Below, one piece after another: positions 10,291-22,200 of a stretch of DNA of 64,000 nt. Numbering within the stretch: the stretch's first letter is position 1; every line of letters begins with the position of its first letter. The stretch is from Tiliqua scincoides (Eukaryota; Chordata; Lepidosauria; Squamata; Scincidae). The translations under genes and the position numbers were made by a program. The notes beneath the pieces are model-generated. The model searched no databases, was not told where the DNA came from, and saw only the letters and a list, made by a program, of their open reading frames with translations. The DNA lies in contig NC_089830.1 of assembly GCF_035046505.1 (NCBI RefSeq), positions 20,261,561-20,325,560 of the forward strand, written 5' to 3'.

Positions 10291-13200
10291 CTGGAAGAGA
10301 AAAGTACAAAGAACTGAGCTTGCTCCTCCCTCAGTGAGATACTTTCTAAATACTTCTGAAGGCTATAGTAAAATTACATTTAAAATGTAAGTTCAGGCAT
10401 ATTTTGCCCTATGATTATATTCATTTGACTTTTCAAGGTTGGCTGCCTCTCACCAGACAATTCCCACTTTGTTCTACAAAGCATTCCAATGCCTGTTTTA
10501 TCTTGTGCACCTTCTGCAAGACCACCCAAAGAACCACTCACCAGCTGGAGAAATCCCTAGCCTTCCAGGTAGTGGTGACCTCAGCAAAATTTCCTGCTAT
10601 GTTCCCATCGGGCAGCTTCAGATCATCAACAGCATCCCCATTGAAGTTCCCACAAGAGGCGCACACTTTCCCTTGCAAGCGTCCTCTGATTTGCACTGAC
10701 ACTTCCCTACGGAGGCTGAGGAGAACTTGTGCTTGGGAATCCAACTTGATCATGACTCCAGCCTGAGAGGCGCTAACAGACACGTCTTCAGAGACTTTTG
10801 CTGGGAGTTTCACCTGGTATCCATTCACCTGAAGTGTATAAATGACAGAGAAAAGATGTTGGGATTTGTACCATGTGAAGGCAGGAGGATCGGCAGACAC
10901 AATTGCATCTCCTAGAACAGGGGTGCTCACACTTTTTTGACTCGAGAGCTACTTTGAAACCTAGCAAGGCCCGGAGATCTACCAGGGGGGAAGGAAGCGT
11001 CTGACAGACAACCCCTTTGATGTATGGAGCCCCTGCTGGACCAGGTCAGAGGAGGCCCACCAAGTCCAGCTTCCTGTGCCCCACAGTGGCCCACCAGATG
11101 CTTCAGGAAGCACACGGGAGGCCTCTCCTCTCTCTCCACCCCACATAAAGGGGCAGCCACAGGTCCCCCCAAGAGGCACATGCCCAGCCTTGCTGCACTA
11201 TGGGGGGGAGGAGCTCCCCACTCCCCGCCCCCCCAAACTCTTTGTGGCTGCGCCCTGAGACCAGCAGGGAGAGGGAGGCGTCGCAGGTCCTCCTCGGAAG
11301 GGGCGGGGGGCTTCCCCGTTTCCATGGAGATGGGCTGCACGTGCAGGCGGCAGGGGGGTCATCTCACCTGTCAGCCCCGACCGAGGGACTGGAAGGGAAG
11401 GGGAGGGTCACTCGGGGCCTCCCGCGGCAACCGCCATCAGAGCGACTCCATCTCAAACTCCCGCCCCCTGAAGAGCAGCTAAAGTGTCAGTTTCAGTGTC
11501 AGTTTAGTGTCAGCTAAATAGTCACTAGATGAAACTGACATATTAACAGTTTGGAGAGACAGGGCTCCGCGATCTACTCATTTTGCCTCGTGATCTACCG
11601 GTAGATCGCAATCTACCTATTGAGCACCCCTGTCCTAGAACAAATGTGAACATTTTCTTCCCAATAAGACAGAGAACCGCTTGTACTTTCCCATCTTCTC
11701 AATATCCAAAACTGCTCTAAGCATAGAGATTCCATGTTCAGATGCACTGTTGGTGATGCTGAAGGGCAACAAGAGTGAATGAGTACTGTTGTCGTTCTCT
11801 CCTATGTATTTCTCTGGAATATCTGGTTGGCCTCTCTTGAAGAGGGAGTGCACTTACCCATGTCTCCTTGCTCCTTTTCACAGTGATAAAAGTTCCTCTG
11901 AAGAAGACATGCAAGGTTGACACAGCTGGCAAACCCTCATCTCTGCATGTCTGGATGACTGCCACAATCCTGAACCAAGAGGGGTCAGCCCCATCACAAA
12001 GGGAAACCATCTCATAAGCTCCACTGTGGAGGATTCTCCCAGAGGCACCATCAAAGGAGGTCAGCTGCGCTCCTGGAGTGAGCAAGCACTCTCCTTCTTC
12101 CCCGATGCAAGCATGCACACCGTCCTGGAGGGCGCATCTTTCCTTGGCCTGGCATCTCATTTTCTCGCAGACTAGCAGGCCTGAAAAGCGACAGGTACAT
12201 TTCTCCAAGCAGCCATCCAAGACGATGCTCTCTCCAACCTGTATGATTTACAGCAAAAAATTTATATTAAAAAATTGTCAGTTTAAAGTAAGTTCAAGTG
12301 CATTTCACGTTATCTGATGAAAGAGCTAAAAAAATCTTATACTCTTATATATCGGAGAACCAACATATGAAGTAATAATGGATTGTTCAGTGGGTCAAGC
12401 ACCACTGAACTAAGTGACACAAGTAAGTCATAAGTAACTTGAGTTCCATTAATTTCCCCAGGACATAGGGCAAACGTTCTTTAGATACAACCCAATAACA
12501 CAGGAGCCTTAAATAAATGTCATGATGGTCTGCCCAACATTAATCCCATCTAATTTGTGTCTAAAAATGTATAAACATGGAAGGCATCAGTGGCCTGATC
12601 AGTGTTAGTGACCAAAAAATGGAGGGTGGGACAATAAAGTTCAGAGTTCGGCTACCTTGAGGTAACGTCCATTCCTGAGGCAGCCACAGTTTTCCGCAGT
12701 CACACAGGCACGGCCATCAAAGAAGAAGCCATCGTCACACTGGCAGCCCTCGGCACAAGTACTTGGACAGGTTCCTGGATCATTGATCTTGGCACAGGAG
12801 ATGGAGCAGAGGTCGGCACAGACCTCGTAGTGACTGTTGGCTGGGCATGTCAGTGCTAAATTGGAAAGACGTATAGAGGGAAAGATCTCCGAGTCTGCAG
12901 AAGACAGGAGGGGAGAGGAGAAGAGGGCATCTGGGTAGGAGTTGGTCAGTGGAGATATAAGAAATGAAGATATTAGTGAATTATGCCCATACGTAAGAGG
13001 GAGTCTGCTCAGATGCTGCTCCCCAGTTCACTTTACATCTATCCCAGTGCTCAGCCCCCAATACTTACGGCAAAACGACGGGGTCCTCCAGGTGTTGAAA
13101 GAGACCGCTGCATCTTGACAGGCAGACACATAGCTCTGGATGCTCTGGCACAAGACTTCTCTGTCCCCATCGACCAAGCAGGAGTCATAGATGCAGTTGC

Positions 13201-16200
13201 TGAGATACACTTTGGGGTCCACCGTGGCGTGACAGGCACTCAAGGGGCCGTCGTCCGCACTGAGGATCCCACAGTACTTGCGCTGTTTCAAAACCTCCTT
13301 CTGCCTCTCGTTGCAGACCGGGCACTTGTTCCCAGGGCACCCGTCTAAGCAGGATCCGTCTGCTCCCGGGACCAAAACTTTCCAGGCAGCACCAAACGTG
13401 TTGACATCGGTGACCGCCCTTCCATCTGGGAGCAGAAATTCATCCCCCTTCTGGTCATTGTAGTTCCCACACAGGCCACTCAGCCCGTCCTGGTAATTGC
13501 TTGGGACAGTGACCGTCACGCGAGAAGCAAAGTCATAGCTCACAATGAGGCCAAAGTCAGCTTGGACCAGGACTCTGGAGCCATGTGGATGGGCTCTGAG
13601 CCGCCCTCCAGAAAGGGTCACGGGGAGGAGCTGCAATGTATCATCCACCTGCAAGGAACAGAGCATTCCCTTGTAACATGGGGTTCTCTAGTGAAGAAGA
13701 AGTGCCTGGTTGTTTTCCACTTTAACCCTTCAGTTGTTAAGGGGTAATGGTTGATCCCACTATCATCATATTGACCACATATTCCGGGGAACCCTTTTCC
13801 CAATTATTCCAACTTTAATTATACACAAGAAGAGCCCTGCTGGATCAGGCCAATGGCCCATTCAATCCTGTTAAATCAGGCCAGGGGCCCATCACTGTGA
13901 ATTTCCTGTATCTCACAGCGGCCCACAAGTTGATCCAGGGAGCAATCAGGACCGGAAGCGACCCATATCTTGTGGTCACCCCTTGCGCCTGGCATTCAGA
14001 GAGAGGCCACTTGTAAAACCAAGAGGTCACATATATTCCTAGATCCTTGTAGCCTGGGATGGACATATCCACTAATCTGTCTAATCCCCTTTGAAAGACA
14101 TGTAGGCCAGGTGCCATGACCAGACCCTGTGGGAAGGAGATCCGTTAAGTACTTGGCAAGTAAAGAAATATTTTAAACATATTAAATTCCTAGAATTTTT
14201 GATGCCAGGGAGGGATCAAATTGGGTGGGAGGAGCAGCCTGAAATAGATCTACTGTAGGGATCCTAAACCTAAAAATCCAGCACTCTAGCAGTACAATTC
14301 TGTGTAAGTCTACTCGGAAGAAAAACAAATATGTTATCCATTGTAACCCTTCAATTGTGAAGGGGTAATGGTTGATCCTGATATCCTCTTATTGACCAGT
14401 TATTCAAAGGGGGCTCTTGTCCCAATTATTCCAACTTCAATTATATATAGGAAGAGCCGAGTTTCGGCTCTGCATTGCACAGAGCAGGTCGTGTGGAAGC
14501 TGAGCTCAGCAGTCTCCTCCGGAATTCTTCTGTGTTTTCACCTTCCCTCGACTGCTCCTCTCCCTCCTTAGCCAGGAGCAGGCTTGGCACGGAGGGTTTG
14601 GGGCCTACCAGCCTCAGTTCGGTCTTCTACAGGCCTCAGTTCAAGCCTACCGGCCTCAGTTCAGTCCTCTACAGGCCTCAGTCAGTTCAGGCCTACAGGT
14701 CTCAGTGCAGTCCGCTACCGGCCTCAGTTCAGGCCTATAGGCCTCAGTTCAAGCCTCTACTGCCCTCAGTTAATTCAGGCCTACCGGCCTCAGGCCTACT
14801 GGCCTCAGTGCACTTCTCTACAGGCCTCAGTTCAGTCCTCTACAGGCCTCAGTTCAAGCCTCTACTGCCCTCAGTTAATTCAGGCCTACCGGCCTCAGTT
14901 CAATCCTCTACAGGCCTCAGTTTAGGCCTACAGGCCTCAATAGCTTCCCAACCGAAGCAGGAGGCCTGTGGGACCCTGCAGACGATCCAGCAAACGCAGA
15001 GGCTTCTTCCTCCTCCAATGAAGCAGATTCATCCCCGCCGCCCCTAAACTCCCCAAGGGGTGGATGGGGAAAGCCAAGCCTAAACTAAGGCTTCGCATAC
15101 GAAGTCCAAAAAGAAGGAATGGCCTTCCCTGGCCAACTGGAGGAAGGGGAGTTGCCTGGGGAAGGGGCAGCTGAAGAGGAATCTGAGTCTCATAGTTGGC
15201 CAGACTGTTCCTCATAGAGATCTTTCCCAGGCTGTGGTCAGAGCCTCCCAGGCCCTTGAGCTTAAGCCCTCCAAGCAGGCTCAGCTCAGCAACCCTCTGC
15301 TTGTGGAGCTGCATACTGGGCATAACTGTTGTTTTTGTTTTTTCGCCAGGGGCCAGCCAAGCCAGAGATGCTGCTCTTCTCTGAGACCTTCCAGCATGAC
15401 TTGGATAATCACGGGGTCCATCCCATATACCCCAAGCACACCTCCAGTATCTTTGACAGGTTATACAGCCCGCCTGATAACACTGCGCAGCGTCTCAGGG
15501 TCCCCTCAGTTGAGGTGAGATGGCCATCATAACCATCTCTTCTGCGGTGGTCCTGTCATCTTAGGGCAAGGAGGGACCTAAGGACTCCTGCGACTGGAGG
15601 GTGGTCACCTCCCTTAAAAGAAACTGTGAGGCGTCTGCACAGGCCTTCAGGGTGGCAGCAGCTAATTCCATCATGGCATGTGCTACCTTTGTAGGGGTGG
15701 AAGAACCAGCTGCTTCTGAGCACAAGCTTCCCAAGTAGGCACAGAATTGCCTGAAGGAGTTTTTTAACTGGCGGCTGCTATCTGCACTATCTCGTCCTCT
15801 GATCAGGACAGATCATCCACCTGCAAGGAACAGAGCATTCCCTTGTAACATGGGGTTCTCTAGTGAAGAAGAAGTGCCTGGTTGTTTTCCACTTTAACCC
15901 TTCAGTTGTTAAGGGGTAATGGTTGATCCCACTATCATCATATTGACCACATATTCCGGGGAACCCTTTTCCCAATTATTCCAACTTTAATTATACACAA
16001 GAAGAGCCCTGCTGGATCAGGCCAATGGCCCATTCAATCCTGTTAAATCAGGCCAGGGGCCCATCACTGTGAATTTCCTGTATCTCACAGCGGCCCACAA
16101 GTTGATCCAGGGAGCAATCAGGACCGGAAGCGACCCATATCTTGTGGTCACCCCTTGCGCCTGGCATTCAGAGAGAGGCCACTTGTAAAACCAAGAGGTC

Positions 16201-19200
16201 ACATATATTCCTAGATCCTTGTAGCCTGGGATGGACATATCCACTAATCTGTCTAATCCCCTTTGAAAGACATGTAGGCCAGGTGCCATGACCAGACCCT
16301 GTGGGAAGGAGATCCGTTAAGTACTTGGCAAGTAAAGAAATATTTTAAACATATTAAATTCCTAGAATTTTTGATGCCAGGGAGGGATCAAATTGGGTGG
16401 GAGGAGCAGCCTGAAATAGATCTACTGTAGGGATCCTAAACCTAAAAATCCAGCACTCTAGCAGTACAATTCTGTGTAAGTCTACTCGGAAGAAAAACAA
16501 ATATGTTATCCATTGTAACCCTTCAATTGTGAAGGGGTAATGGTTGATCCTGATATCCTCTTATTGACCAGTTATTCAAAGGGGGCTCTTGTCCCAATTA
16601 TTCCAACTTCAATTATATATAGGAAGAGCCGAGTTTCGGCTCTGCATTGCACAGAGCAGGTCGTGTGGAAGCTGAGCTCAGCAGTCTCCTCCGGAATTCT
16701 TCTGTGTTTTCACCTTCCCTCGACTGCTCCTCTCCCTCCTTAGCCAGGAGCAGGCTTGGCACGGAGGGTTTGGGGCCTACCAGCCTCAGTTCGGTCTTCT
16801 ACAGGCCTCAGTTCAAGCCTACCGGCCTCAGTTCAGTCCTCTACAGGCCTCAGTCAGTTCAGGCCTACAGGTCTCAGTGCAGTCCGCTACCGGCCTCAGT
16901 TCAGGCCTATAGGCCTCAGTTCAAGCCTCTACTGCCCTCAGTTAATTCAGGCCTACCGGCCTCAGGCCTACTGGCCTCAGTGCACTTCTCTACAGGCCTC
17001 AGTTCAGTCCTCTACAGGCCTCAGTTCAAGCCTCTACTGCCCTCAGTTAATTCAGGCCTACCGGCCTCAGTTCAATCCTCTACAGGCCTCAGTTTAGGCC
17101 TACAGGCCTCAATAGCTTCCCAACCGAAGCAGGAGGCCTGTGGGACCCTGCAGACGATCCAGCAAACGCAGAGGCTTCTTCCTCCTCCAATGAAGCAGAT
17201 TCATCCCCGCCGCCCCTAAACTCCCCAAGGGGTGGATGGGGAAAGCCAAGCCTAAACTAAGGCTTCGCATACGAAGTCCAAAAAGAAGGAATGGCCTTCC
17301 CTGGCCAACTGGAGGAAGGGGAGTTGCCTGGGGAAGGGGCAGCTGAAGAGGAATCTGAGTCTCATAGTTGGCCAGACTGTTCCTCATAGAGATCTTTCCC
17401 AGGCTGTGGTCAGAGCCTCCCAGGCCCTTGAGCTTAAGCCCTCCAAGCAGGCTCAGCTCAGCAACCCTCTGCTTGTGGAGCTGCATACTGGGCATAACTG
17501 TTGTTTTTGTTTTTTCGCCAGGGGCCAGCCAAGCCAGAGATGCTGCTCTTCTCTGAGACCTTCCAGCATGACTTGGATAATCACGGGGTCCATCCCATAT
17601 ACCCCAAGCACACCTCCAGTATCTTTGACAGGTTATACAGCCCGCCTGATAACACTGCGCAGCGTCTCAGGGTCCCCTCAGTTGAGGTGAGATGGCCATC
17701 ATAACCATCTCTTCTGCGGTGGTCCTGTCATCTTAGGGCAAGGAGGGACCTAAGGACTCCTGCGACTGGAGGGTGGTCACCTCCCTTAAAAGAAACTGTG
17801 AGGCGTCTGCACAGGCCTTCAGGGTGGCAGCAGCTAATTCCATCATGGCATGTGCTACCTTTGTAGGGGTGGAAGAACCAGCTGCTTCTGAGCACAAGCT
17901 TCCCAAGTAGGCACAGAATTGCCTGAAGGAGTTTTTTAACTGGCGGCTGCTATCTGCACTATCTCGTCCTCTGATCAGGACAGATCATCCACCTGCAAGG
18001 AACAGAGCATTCCCTTGTAACATGGAGTTCTCTAGTGAAGAAGAAGTGCCTGGTTGTTTTCCACTTTCACCCTTCAGTTGTTAAGGGGTAATGGTTGATC
18101 CCACTATCATCATATTGACCACATATTCCGGGGAACCCTTTTCCCAATTATTCCAACTTTAATTATTCACAAGAAGAGCCCTGCTGGATCAGACCAATGG
18201 CCCATTCAATCCTGTTAAATCAGGCCAGGGGCCCATCACCGTGAATTTCCTGTATGGCCCACAAGGTGATCCAGGGAGCAATCAAGACTGGAAGAGACCC
18301 ATATGCTGTGGTCACCCCTTGCGCCTGGCGTTCAGAGAGAGGCCACTTGTAAAACCAAGAGGTCACATACATTCCTAGATCCTTGTAGCCTGGGATGGAC
18401 AGATCCACTAATCTGTCTAATCCCCATTGAAAGACATCTAGGCCAGGTGCCTTGACCAGACCCTGTGGGAAGGAGATCCATTAAGTACTTGGCAAGTAAA
18501 GAAATATTTTAAACATATTATTTTCCTATAAATTTTGATGCCAGCGAGGAATCAAATAGAATGGGAGGAGAAGCCTGAAATACAGATCTACTGTCGGGAT
18601 TAATCCTATGCATTAAACCTAAAAATCCAGCACTCTAGCAGCACAATTCTATGTAAGTCTACTCAGAAGAAAAACAAATATTCCCCCTTGCCAGGTTTGT
18701 GGGCTTGTAATGGCTCTAGTCTCAGTGCTTGTGAAGGACTGACCTGAGCTCAGTGTACGCTACTGGGAAACACCTTCGTGGAAAAAGAACAGCTAATGAT
18801 AGTTGCCTTCTTATGGTTCTAGACTCACCTTCACTTGCCCTGGCTTGTTCTTCAGGAAGGTGAGAGTGACGCCATGGACGCTGACGGACACCATCTTGGA
18901 AACCGACATCTTCCCGTCCTCCCTGGCCCCGTTCTCCACATTAACGGTGAAGGGGGTCAGGTTCTGGCTGCTTGCTTTGGTCTTAGCCAAGGTGTATGTG
19001 CAGGTGCCGTGGAAATCAAAGGGCACCTGATCAAATGAGAGGTAGTGAACGCCACCAGCCACAGAACAGGTGGCGCTCCCAACAGGGTAGCACTTCTGGA
19101 TGCCGTTTTCCACACCACAGTCCTCATTGGGACCGCAGCTGAAGGCTTCACAATTCACAGTCCCCCCCTCTTGGCACCTGCAACGCTCCTGGCAAGTGGG

Positions 19201-22200
19201 ATAGAAAGTCTCTCCTGCTAAGTAGTATCTCTCTTGATAGTAGCAGCCGCACCGGGAGATGGGGACGCACTGATCGCCGCTCCGCACAAAGTCCTGATCG
19301 CACACGCAGCTTTCCTGGCACCTCCCCGTGCAAGGGATTGGAACATAGATGCTTCCACAGGTCTGGGCACAGTCTGAAGTGCAGAGCTCATAGTGACTGT
19401 TTGGGGCACAAGGAAGACCTGCAAGATGGAAACAAAGGTGAACGTAAAATAACCAGTATAACAAGCTTAGGAAAGTAGTAAGAAGGGCTTGGACATCTTG
19501 AAGCCATCTTTTGTGCTGAAATCCCTCCATGAACACCTCCCACATGGGTCCTCGTTTCATCAAATTCATGCTTCTGTCCCTGCTTTTGCTAAGACTCTGT
19601 GTTTTTACTTCTATCTATCCTCTTCTTCTTATAAGAATCTGGCCCTTCTGTACTTCATGGTACATTTCAGCTGAGTGCCTCACTTGGAGAGCGGACCCTT
19701 TTCCTGCTTTCAAACAGTCTGTTCATTGGACATTCTGATCTTTATCCGCCTGAAGTTTGCTTGGCATAGGAGTACTTACTGCAGAAGGAGTCAGACCTCC
19801 AAGCATAGAGAGTCGCCCCGGCTGCCTGGCAGGCCAGCGCATAGCTGGCCAAGGCTTTGCAGATCACAGCTGGTTGACCTTGAGAGGAGCAGTAATCAGA
19901 CACGCAGTCTTGGAAGTATCCCTCAGGATCCACTTTCTTGTGACACTCTCTGAAAGGGCCCTTTTTGGCAAGGAGGAGCCCACATTCCCCACTGAGAGTC
20001 CGTTGTTGAGCCTCAATAGTTCCTAGGCCCGGGCAAGTTCCCGGGCCGAGTTCTGTGCAGCCTGGTATGTTCTGCAGTTTCCAGCTCTGACCAAAGGCTG
20101 ATGAATTTGGAGCCACGTTGCCATCTCTCATGATCAAGTCGTCTCCTTTGTTGCCGTTGAAGTTCCCGCAGAGACCACAAAGGGCCCCGGCGTAAGTGCT
20201 GGGCACACTCACGGTGATCCGGCTTTGCCAGTCAAAGGTGACGGTCAGGAAGAAGTCCGTCTGCACCACGGCCTCTTGCCCTCTCCTGTAAATGGAGACT
20301 TTGTTGTTGCCCATCCTGTACGGCAGATTGATCAGGAAGCCGTTGACCTGGGAGGTATGCAAAAGGGAAAATCAAAGTTTACGGCTTTCGTGACATCGTT
20401 ACCAGCAGACCATTCTTCGTTTTCTGTCCTCTCCTCTACAGGCATGTTCTGTACAGGTGCTTTAAATGAAACACTGGAACGTGCTACAGATTTTAGACCT
20501 GCTTACTGTACAGAGGGCACCTCACTAGTAATCAATATCGCACAGAAGGAGAATGAATAAAAGAACCAAAGGAACCGCAGAATAGAAAAAGCCCATCCAA
20601 GAACAACAAAAAGATCTGCGGAACTCACCATGACTTTTGCAGGCTGTTCTCGACTGATCACGATGGAATTGCCATAAATATTGATGTCCACCACCTTGGT
20701 GAAGGACACGGTCTTGCTGCCTCGACGGTCGTTTTGAACAAGAACCAGGAAGTTCTCCAGACCATCTCTCCTCGCACAGAGCCCAGTGAGCTGATACAGG
20801 CAGGTGCCCTGGAAGTCAAACCTCTGACCATCGAAGATGAGATAGTGACGTTGCCCTGAAATCGAGCAGGTGCCGCTGCTGGTAGAGTAGCAGTTCTGGA
20901 TGCCCTTCTCCACTCTGCATTGCTCGCCGCTCTTGCAACCTGTGGTTTTGCAAGTCACCTGTTTGCTTCTGGGGTCACAGATGCAGCGTCTTGAGCAGGT
21001 GCCGTCTCCCCAGAACTGCTCTCCGGGGGAGAAGAGCTTCCCCTCAAAGATGCATCCACAGGAAGCCTTGGGGATGCATTTCCCAGCATCCAGCACAAAA
21101 CCGTCATTGCACTGGCAGCTCCCCACGCACGGCAGCGAGTCGCAGTTGCTGGGTCCGGCTTGGTCGTTGCAGGTGGCTGGGCACGGAGCTGCACAGGCCT
21201 TGTACTGGCTGTTCTCGGGGCAGGGAAGGGCTGCCAAAGAGAGAACACAGTCAATCGTGCAAGGCAGAAGGGCCTGCCGAAACTAAGCTCCACTCTATTG
21301 TACCAGGGATGTCTGGGGAACAGAATGGGACACTTGGAGGAGGGAGCACTGGGTTCTGCTTCATGTTACCCATCCCACAACATGAGGTGGATGTGATGGG
21401 GAGACTTCCAGAGGGCATCCTGTGCTGGTCTACTGAGTTCAAAGGGCTTTACTTGCCTAAATGCAGGTGTATTAGACTGCAGCCTTCACCAGATCTCTGC
21501 ATCCCTGAGAACTACAAAGTTCTAGAACAATGAACTATTCTTTTCTCTAGAATCCTGTCCCGTTCTAGGTTTCCTGCATACAGAACTGCAAAAGTTGGGG
21601 TGCTCCTGGCTCTGTCTTATTCCGTTTGGGATACATATCTCAGAACAAATCTCTGTGTGGGACATCTAACCTGCTTGCCTTAACTCTGAAGCTGCCTCGC
21701 TCTTCAGTACCCTGCCATACTTACTGCAGCCAGAGGCCGTCCTCCAGTCCGAGACTGTGACTCCTCGCCTCCGACAGGCATCCGCATAGCTCTTCAGCGC
21801 TTGGCACAGTGACTGCCTGAGGCCGTCGGTCAAGCAGAGGTCATTGACGCAGTTGTCCAGAAAGATGCTGGGGTCCAGCACAGAATGGCAGAGGCTGAAC
21901 GGGCCATTTCCCCCTTTCCTGATTAGACCACAGAATGCCTCAGCTTTATACTTGTGGGCTCCTTCTGATGGGCAGCTTTTTGGTGGGGGGGCTGCTTGCT
22001 GACAGAACCGGTCACCATCCTGCACCTTCCAACTTTGCCCAAACTCCGCAGGACTGGGGGCCAAGCTGCCGTCGGGGGTGCGGAAGTCGTTGGCTGGATC
22101 TCCGTTGTAGTCACCACAAAGGCCACACAAGCTCCCTGAAAAGATGCTGGGGACCGTCACCACCAGATAGCTGCTCCAATCGTAGGCAACTTTCAGCGCA

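Larger units (their letters stand above)
13640..17983. repeat. Two head-to-tail copies of a 2,172-bp intronic repeat
   Basis: Copy 1 spans 13640-15811 and copy 2 spans 15812-17983; they are essentially identical by eye. A third, partial start at 17984 leads into the ordinary intron. Each copy holds 9 bp of exon A plus its splice acceptor, about 680 bp related to the array's H-A intron, and about 1,479 bp of foreign sequence. The duplication lengthens this intron from about 836 to 5,180 nt. The intron part carries differences from the array version, including 'tatctcacagcggcccac' where the array has 'tatggcccac', so its source copy was already diverged. Confidence 0.92.

Noticed and set aside
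11024-11482. 152-codon frame between exons X and Y
   Set aside because: It lies wholly in the hAT-type element, which is GC-rich and non-coding, with no transposase motifs.
14475-15047. 190-codon open frame of PQFKPTGLSS-like repeats (also at 16647-17219)
   Set aside because: It is a translation of the GGCCTCAGT minisatellite in an intron; open in several frames, with no start context or domain.
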